Below are positions 36,101 through 45,100 of a stretch of DNA of 64,000 bases, in pieces. Both the position numbers and the translations under genes were made by a program. Within the stretch, counting starts at the first letter, position 1. The number at the start of each line of letters is the position of its first letter. The stretch is from assembly GCA_036785705.1 (NCBI GenBank), contig JAWUZG010001067.1, forward strand, positions 1-64,000, given 5' to 3'. The stretch comes from Acanthornis magna (Eukaryota; Chordata; Aves; Passeriformes; Acanthizidae). Under the pieces are notes generated by a model. The model had not been told where the DNA came from. It did not search any database and worked only from the letters and a program-made list of their open reading frames with translations.

Positions 36101-39100
36101 GACCCCCCCCAGTGCCCCCCAGCATCGTCCGAGCCCCGAATCCCCCCAGGGACCCCCAAATCCCCCCCAAATCTCCCCAAATCCCTTCCAGGACCCCCAA
36201 AATCCCCCCAGGACCCCCCAAAATCTCTTCCAAATCCTTCCCGGACCCCCCAAAATCCCCTAAATCCTCCCCAAATCCCCCCCAAATCCCTCCAGGATGC
36301 CCCCAAAAACCTCCCCAAATCCCCCAAAATCTCCCCCAATCCCCCCCAAACCCACTCAGGACCCCCAAAATCCCACCAGGACCCCCGAATCCCCCCCAGG
36401 ACCCCTCAAATCCCTTCTGGGACCCCCGAAACTCCCCCAAAATCCCCCCAGGACCCCAAAAATCCCTCCAGGACCCCCCAAATCCTCCCAGGACCCCCCA
36501 AATCCCCCCCAAACCTCCCCAAATCCCTTCCAGGACCCCCAAAATCCCCCCAGGACCCCCCAAAATCCCCCCAGGACCCCCCAAAATCTCTTCCAAATCC
36601 CCCCCGGACCCCCCAAATCCCCTAAATCCTCTCCAAATCCACCCCAAATCCCCCCAGGACCCCCAAAAACCTCCCCAAATCCTCCCCAAATCCCTCCAAG
36701 ATGCCCCAAAATCGCTCCCAAATTCCCCCCAGGACCCCCAAAATCCCTCAGGACCCCCCTGACCCCTGCCCTGTGCCCCCCCCAGTGCCCCCCAGCATCG
36801 TGCGCGCCCCCCAAACCCTCCCCAAATCCCCCCAGGACCCCCAAAAACCTCCCCAAATTCCCCCAAATTCCCCCCAGGACCCCCAAAAACCTCCCCAAAT
36901 CCGTTCCAGGACCCCAAAATCCCCCCAGGACCCCCCAAAATCTCTTCCAAATCCCCCCGGACCCCCCCAAAATCCCCTAAATCCTCTCCAAATCCTCCCC
37001 GAATCCCCCCAGGATGCCCCAAAAACCTCCCCAATCCCCCCAAAATCCCCCCCAGGACCCCCCAGATCCTCCCCAAATCCCTTCCAGGACCCCCAAAATC
37101 CCCCCAGGACCCCCCAAACCTTCACGAAATTCCCCCAGGACCCCCCAATCTCCCCAAAATCTCCCCCCAGGAGCCCCAAACCCTCCCCAAATTTCCCCCA
37201 AACCTTCCAAATCCCCCAAAAATCCTCCCATTTCCCCAAATCCCCCCCAGGACCCCCAAATCCCCCCTGACCCCTGCCCTCTGACCCCCCCCAGTGCCCC
37301 CCAGCATCATCCGAGGCCCCGAATCCCCCCCAGGGACCCCCAAATCCCCCCCAAATCTCCCCAAATCCCTTCCAGGACCCCCAAAATCCCCCCAGGACCC
37401 CCCAAAATCTCTTCCAAATCCTCCCCGGACCCCCCAAAATCCCCTAAATCCTCCCCAAATCCCCCCCAAATCCCTCCAGGATGCCCCAAAAACCTCCCCA
37501 AATCCCCCAAAATCTCCCCCAATCCCCCCCAAACCCACTCAGGACCCCCAAAATCCCACCAGGACCCCCCGAATCCCCCCCAGGACCCCTCAAATCCCTT
37601 CTGGGACCCCCGAAACTCCCCCAAAATCCCCCAGGACCCCAAAAATCCCCTCCAGGACCCCCCAAATCCTCCCCAGGACCCCCCAAATCCCCCCAAACCT
37701 CCCCAAATCCCTTCCAGGACCCCAAAATCCCCCCAGGACCCCCAAAATCCCCCCAGGACCCCCCAAAATCTCTTCCAAATCCCCCCCGGACCCCCCCAAA
37801 TCCCCTAAATCCTCTCCAAATCCACCCCAAATCCCCCCAGGACCCCCAAAAACCTCCCCAAATCCTCCCCAAATCCCTCCAAGATGCCCCAAAATCGCTC
37901 CCAAATTCCCCCCAGGACCCCCAAAATCCCCTCAGGACCCCCCTGACCCCTGCCCTGTGCCCCCCCAGTGCCCCCCAGCATCGTGCGCGCCCCCCAAACC
38001 CTCCCCAAATCCCCCCAGGACCCCCAAAAACCTCCCCAAATCCTTTCCAGGACCCCCAAAATCCCCCCAGGACCCCCCAAATTCTCTTCCAAATTCTCCC
38101 CGGACCCCCCAAATCCCCTAAATCCTCCCCAAATCCCCTAAATCCTCCCCAAATCCCCCCAAATCCCTCCAGGATGCCCCCAAAAACCTCCCCAAATCCC
38201 CCCCAAATTCCCCTAGGACCTCCCCAATCCCCCCAAATCCCTTCCAGGACCCCCAAAATCCCCCCAGGACCCCCCAAATCCCCCTCAAGACCCCCCTGAC
38301 CTTTGACCTTTGACCCCCCCAGTGCCCCCCAGCATCGTGCGCGCCCCCGACCCTGTGGTGGTGGACGAGGGGGGGGAGGGGCAGCTGCAGTGCGAGGCCG
38401 AGGGGAGCCCCCTCCCCCCAGGGAGCCTGCGCTGGGGGCGCCTGGTGAGGGGCGGGGGTCCCGGGGGGGTTTGGGGGGTCCTGGGGGATTTGGGGGTCCT
38501 GGGGGGGTCCTGAGGGGGTTTTTGGGGGTCCTGGGGGGATTTGGGGGTCCTGGGGGGGTCCTGAGGGGGTTTTTGGGGGGTCCTGGGGGGGTTTGGGGGG
38601 TCCTGGGGGGGATTTGGGGGGGTCCTGGGGGTGATCTGGGGAGGTTTTTGGGGGATTTGGGGGGATTTGGGGGGTCCGGGGGGGATTTGGGGGTCCTGGG
38701 GGGGTCCTGAGGGGGTTTTTGGGGGGTCCTGGGGGGGTTTGGGGGGGCCTGGGGGGGATTTTGGGGGGTCCTGGGGGGGTTTGGGGGGTCCTGGGGGGGA
38801 TTTGGTGGGTCCCGGGGGGATTTGGTGGGTCCTGGGGGGGTCCTGGGGGGGCCTGGGGGGTCCTGGGGGGATTTGGGGGTCCTGGGGGGGGTCCTGAGGG
38901 GGTTTTGGGGGGTCCTGGGGGGGTTTGGGGGGGCCTGAGGGGGTTTTTGGGGGGTCCTGGGGGGTTTGGGGGGTCCTGGGGGGGATTTGGGGGGTCCCGG
39001 GGGGATTTGGTGGGTCCTGGGGGGGTCCTGGGGGGGCCTGGGGGGTCCTGGGGGGATTTGGGGGTCCTGGGGGGGTCCTGAGGGGGTTTTTGGGGGGTCC

Positions 39101-42100
39101 TGGGGGGATTTGGGGGTCCTGGGGGGTCCTGAGGGGGTTTTTGGGGGTCCTGGGGGGGTTTGGGGGTCCTGGGGGGGATTTGGGGGGTCCTGGGGGGTCC
39201 TGGGGGGGATTTGGGGGGGCCTGGGGGGGATTTTGGGGGGGTTCCTGGGGGGATTTTGGGGAGTCCCGGGGGGATTTGGGGGGTTCTGGGGGTTCCTGGG
39301 GGGGATTTGGGGGGGCCTGGGGGTGATCTGGGGCGGTTTTTGGGGGGATTTGGGGGGATTTGGGGGGTCCTGGAACGGATTTGGGGGGTCCTGAGGGGGG
39401 GATTTGGGGGGGTCCCGGGGGAGTCCCGGGGGGGTTTGGGGGGTCCTGGGGGTGATCTGGGGAGGTTTTTGGGGGGATTTGGGGGGATTTGGGGGGTCCG
39501 GGGGGGATTTGGGGGTCCTGGGGGGGGTCCTGAGGGGTTTTTTGGGGGGTCCTGGGGGATTTGGGGGGTCGTGGAAGGGATTTGGGGGGTCCTGGGGGGG
39601 TCCTGGGGGGAATTTGGGGGGTCCTGGGGGGATTTGGGGGGATTTGGGGAGGTTTTTGGGGGGATTTGGGGGGTCCTGGGAGGGTCCTGAGGGGGTTTTT
39701 GGGGGGTCCTGGGGGGGTTTGGGGGGGTCCCCGGGGGATTTGGTGGGTCCTGGGGGGGTCCTGGGGGGGCCTGGGGGGATTTGGGGGGTCCTGGAACGGA
39801 TTGGGGGGTCCCGGGGGGGTTTGGGGGGTCCTGGGGGTGATCTGGGGAGGTTTTTGGGGGGGGTCCTGGGGGGGTCCTAGGGGGGTCCTGAGGGGATTTG
39901 GGGGGTCCTGGGGGGGTCCTGGGGGGATTTGGGGGGGCCTGGGGGGGTCCTGGGGGGATTTGGGGGTCCTGGGGGTTTGGGGGAAAATTGAGGGGATTTG
40001 GAGTGGGTTGGGGAGGTTTTTGGGGGGTCCTGGGGGGATTTGGGGCTCCTGGGGGAGTCCTGAGGGGGTTCAGGGGTCCTGGGGGGGGTTTGGGGGGTCC
40101 TGGGGAGAATTTGGGGGGGATTTAGGGGAGATTTGGGGAGGGTTTGGGGGGATTTGGGGGGTCCTGGGAGGATTGGGGGGGATTTGAGGGGAATATTTTG
40201 TGCATATTTTCGGGGCTATTTTTGGGTTGATTCCGGGCTATTTTCAGGCTATTTTTGGGCTATTTTTGGGCTAATTCCGGGCTATTTTCGGGCTAATTCC
40301 AGGCTATTTTCGGGCTAATTCCGGGCTATTTTCGGGCTAATTTCGGGCTATTTTCGGGCTAATTCCGGGCTATTTTCGGGCTATTTTCGGGCTAATTCCG
40401 GGCTATTTTCGGGCTAATTTCGGGCTATTTTCGGGCTAATTTCGGGCTATTTTTGGGGCGATTCCAGGCTATTTTTGGGTTGATTTCAGGATATTTTCGG
40501 GCTAATTCCGGGCTATTTTGGGGGCGATTCCGGGCTATTCTTTGGTTGTTATCGGGCTAATTTCGGGCTATTTTTGGGTTGATATCGGGCTAATTTCAGG
40601 CTATTTTCGGGGCTATTCCGGGCTAATTCCGAGCTATTTTTGGGTTGATTCCGGGCTATTTTCGGGGCTATTTTCGGGGATATTCCGGGCTAATTCCGGG
40701 CTATTTTCGGGCTAATTCCGGGCTATTTTTGGGCTGATTTTGGGCTAATTCCAGGCGATTTTTGGTTGATTCCGGGCTATTTTCGGGTCGATTCCGGGCT
40801 AATCCCGGGCTATTTTTGGGTTGATTTCGGGCTAATCCCGGGCTAATTCCGGGCTATTTTCGGGTCGATTCCGGGCTAATCCCGGGCTGATTTCAGACTC
40901 ATTCCGGCCGTCCCCGTCCCCTCCCCGCAGGGTGACTCGGGCTCGGCGCTGGCGCTGCCCCCGGAGCTGCTCCCGGGGGGTCCGGGGCTGTTTTGGGATA
41001 GTTTGGGATAATTTCGGGATATTCTGGGATATTTTGGGGATATTTAGCGCATATTCTGGGACATTTTGGGGTAATTTCGGGATATTTTGGTGAATATTTT
41101 TGGGAATATTTCGGGATAACTTTGGGATATTTTCCACATATTTTTGGGGCGACTTCGGAATAATTTCAGGATATTTCAGTGCATATTTACGGAGCTATTT
41201 CCGGATAATTTGGGGCTATGTTTGGGGATATTTCGGGCTATTTTCGGGCTGATTCCGGGCTATTTTCGGACTAATTTAGGGCTATTTTCGGGCTATTTTC
41301 GGGCTATTTTCGGGCTGATTCCGGGCTATTTTTGGGTTGATTCCGGGCCATTTCCGGGCTAATTCCGGGCTATTTTCGGGCTAATTCCGGGCTATTTCCG
41401 GGCTGATTCCGGACTATTTTCGGGCTAATTTCGGGCTATTTTCGGGGCTATTTTCGGGGCTATTCCGGGCTAATTCCGAGCTATTTTTGGGTTTATTCCG
41501 GGCTATTTTCGGGGCTATTTCAGGCTATTTTTGGGTTGATTTTGGGCTACTTCGGCTATTTTTGGGTTGATTCGGGCTATTTTCAGGCTATTTTCAGGCT
41601 ATTTTTGGCTATTTTCGGCTAATTCCGGGCTAATTTCGGGCTAATTCCGGGCTGATTTCGGGCTATTTTTGGGGGTGATTCCGGGCTATTTCGGACTAAT
41701 TTCGGGCTATTTTCAGGCTAATTTGGGGCTAATTTCGGGCTATTTTTGGGCTGATTCCGGGCTATTTTTGGGCTGATTTTGGGCTAATCCCGGGCTATTT
41801 TTGGGTTGATTTCGGGCTAATCCCGGCTAATTCCGGGCTATTTTCGGGTCGATTCCGGGCTAATCCCGGGCTGATTTCAGACTCATTCCGGCTCTCCCCG
41901 TCCCCTCCCCGCAGGGTGACTCGGGCTCGGCGCTGGCGCTGCCCCCGGAGCTGCTCCCGGGGGGTCCCGGGGGGGCCCTGCAGCTCCGGGGGGCGCGGAG
42001 GGACCTGGGGGGGCCCTACGAGTGCAGCGTGGACTCGGGGGTGCCGCCCCCCGCCCGCGCCATCGTCAGGCTCATCGTCAGATGTGAGAGGGGCGGGGCT

Positions 42101-45100
42101 TAACCGGGAGGGGCGGGGCTTAACCGGGAGGGGCGGGGCTTACCGGAGTGGGCGGGGGTTAATGGGAAAAGGGGCGGGGCTTAATGGGAAAGGGGCGGGG
42201 CTAACGGGAAAAGGGCGGGGCTAAAGGGGGAGGGGCTAATGGGGTGCCGCCCCCGCCCGCGCCATCGTCAGGCTCATCGTCAGATGTGAGAGGGGCGGGG
42301 CTTAACTGGAGTGGGCGGGGTTAATGGGAAAAGGGGCGTGGGCTTAATGGGAAAGGGGCGGGGTTAATGGGAAAAGTGAGGGGCTAAAGGGGGAGGGGGT
42401 CAATGGGGTGCCGCCCCCCGCCCGCGCCATCGTCAGGCTCATCGTCAGATGTGAGAGGGGGCGGGCTAAGGAAAAGGGGCGGGGCTAATGGGAAAGGGGC
42501 GGGGCTAATGGGAAGGGGAGGGGTTAATGGGAAAGGGGCGGGGCTAACGGAGAAAAGGGCGGGGCTAAAGGGGGAGGAGCTAATGGGGTGCCGCCCCCCC
42601 CGCGCCATCGTCAGGCTCATCGTCAGATGTGAGAGGGGGCGGGCTTAACTGGAGTGGCGGGGTTAATGGAAAAGGGAGGAGCTAAAGGGGGCGGGGCTAA
42701 AGGGGAGGGTGGACTCGGGGGTGCCGCCCCCGCCCGCGCCATCGTCAGGCTCATCGACAGATGTGAGGGGCGGGGCTTAAAGAGAGGGGGCGGGGCTTAA
42801 CGTGATGGGCGGGGCTATTGGGGGAAACGGGCGAGGCCAATGCTAAAGGGGAGGGGCTAAAGGGAAAAGGGGCGGGCCAAGGAGAAATGGAGGGGTCTAT
42901 GCGGGAGGGATGTGGCTAAAAGGAGGGGTCAAGGGGGCGGGGCCAAAGAGGGTGTGGCAAGGAAGGGGTTAATGTGGGAGGGGCTAAAATGGGTGGAGCC
43001 AAAGGGGAGGAACCAATTGTGGGCGTGGCCATAACGGCCACACCCACTCAGTGGTTTAACAGAATCAGCCAATGGCGGCGTCAGCAGGGGGCGCCCTCCC
43101 CTTGACCCCACCCCCTTTTCCTTTCCAGATGGGCCCGAGCTGGAGGAGGAGCTGGGGGCGGGCCATCGCAGGGGGCGGGGCCAGCGCAGGAGGCGGGTGC
43201 TGGTCCGGAAGAGGGCGGAGTCAGCAGAGCTCCGGTGCCGAGCCCGGGGAGTGCCGGGGGTGGAGCTGAGCTGGGAGAGCCTCGGGAAAACCCTGAGCAC
43301 TGGGGAGCCCGGGTGAGGCACTGGGACATACTGGGAGGGACTGGAGGGGATTGGGGGGAACTGGAGGGGATTGGGAGGGACTGGGAGGGAGTGGGATTAA
43401 ACTGGGAGGGACTGGGGGAGACTGGGAGGGACTGGATTAAACTGGGATGGGATTGGAAGGGACTGGATGGAACTGGGAGGGACTGGGAGGGACTGGACTC
43501 AAGCTGGGATGGACTGAGGTGGACTGGGATGGACTGGGGGGTTTAGATGGATCAAACTGGGCCAGACTGGCACAAACTGGGATGGACTGGAGAAACTGGG
43601 CAAACAGCCACTCCATCCCAGTCCCTCCCAGTTGGTTCCAGTCCGCCCTGAAATCCATCCCAGTCCTTCCCAGTTTATCCCAGTCCCTCCCAATGCCCTC
43701 CCAGTCCATCCCAGTTCCCTTCCATTCCCCCCGAATCCCTTCCCAGTCACTCCCAGTTGGTCCCAGTCCTTCCCAGTGCTGTCCCAGTTGCTCCCAGTCC
43801 ATCCCAATCCCTCCCAGTCCATCCCAGCCCATCCCAGTTCCGTTCCAGTCTATCCCAGTCCCTCCTAGTCCCCCCCAGTCCCGTCCCAGTCACTCCCAGT
43901 TGGTCCCCACTCCCCTTCCAAATCCCTCCCAGTCCTTCCCAGTGCAGTCCCAGTTGCTCCCAGTCCCACCCAATCTCCTCCCAGTCCATCCCAGTCCCTC
44001 CCAGTTCATCCAATCCCTCCCAGTCCATCCCAGTTTATCTCAGTCCCCTCTCAGGCTATCCCAGTCCATCCCAGTTCACTCCCATTTCCCCCAAATCCTT
44101 TCCCACTCCCTCCTAGTCCTCCCAGTTCCTCCCAGTTCAATCCCAGTCCCTCCCAATCCATCCCAATCCCCTCCCAGTTCCTCCCAGTCCCTCCCAGTTC
44201 AATCCCAATCCCCTCCCAGTTCCTCCCAGTCCCTCCAGTCCATCCCAGTTCCCTCCCATTTCCCCAAATCCTTTCCCAATCCCCTCCCAGTCCCTCCCAG
44301 TCCTTCCCAGTGCCCCCTCATTTGCTCCCAGTCCTTCCCAGTGCCGCCCAATCCCCTCCCAGTCCCTCCCAGTTCAATCCCAATCCCCTCCCAGTTCAAT
44401 CCCAATCCCTTCCCAGTCCCTCCCAGTCCCTCCCACTCCCTCCCCACCCCTCTCCTGACCCCCTCCCCCCCCCATACTGGTCCCAGTTCGCAGTTCCAGG
44501 AGCTCCAGTGGCGCGAGGGGCCCTGGACCAGTTCGGTGCTCACCCTCACCAACATCACCGGGGCTCGGCTGCGCCTGCGCCGCCTCTTCCTGCGCGCCCA
44601 CCCCTCCTCCCAGTCCTCCCAGTCCGCCCAGTCTGCCCAGTCCCCCCGGCCCCGTTACCGCTACCACAACGAGCCCCCGCCCCCGCCGGACTGGGAGGAC
44701 TGGGAGGACTGGGAGAGGCGCAATGGAACCGTGGGAGTCTTCGTGTGTGTGGCCACGAACGAGCGCGGGAGCGTCAGGAGGAGCTTCCGGCTGAGGCTGG
44801 CGGGTGGGGCTGGGGACTGGGGGGACTGGGAGGGACTGGGAGGGGCTGGGAGGGGACTGGGGGGACTGGGAGGACTGGGAGGGACTGGGAGGGGGACTGG
44901 GAGGGACTGGGATGGACTGGGAGGGATTGGGAGGGGATTGGGATTTACTGGGAGGGACTGGGAGGGGGACTGGGAGGGACTGGGAGGGATTGGGAAGGGA
45001 CTGGGAGGGGATTGGGATTGAACCGGGAGGAGACTGGGAGGAACTGGGAGGGGATTGGGATGGATTGGGAGGGACTGGGAGGGACTGGGGGGAACTGGGA

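Noticed and set aside
43072..43269. Arg/Gly-rich part of N18 as a nuclear RGG motif
   Set aside because: It lies in the extracellular Ig8 domain of a membrane receptor, so an RNA-binding role is not plausible; it is probably a GC-driven loop insertion.
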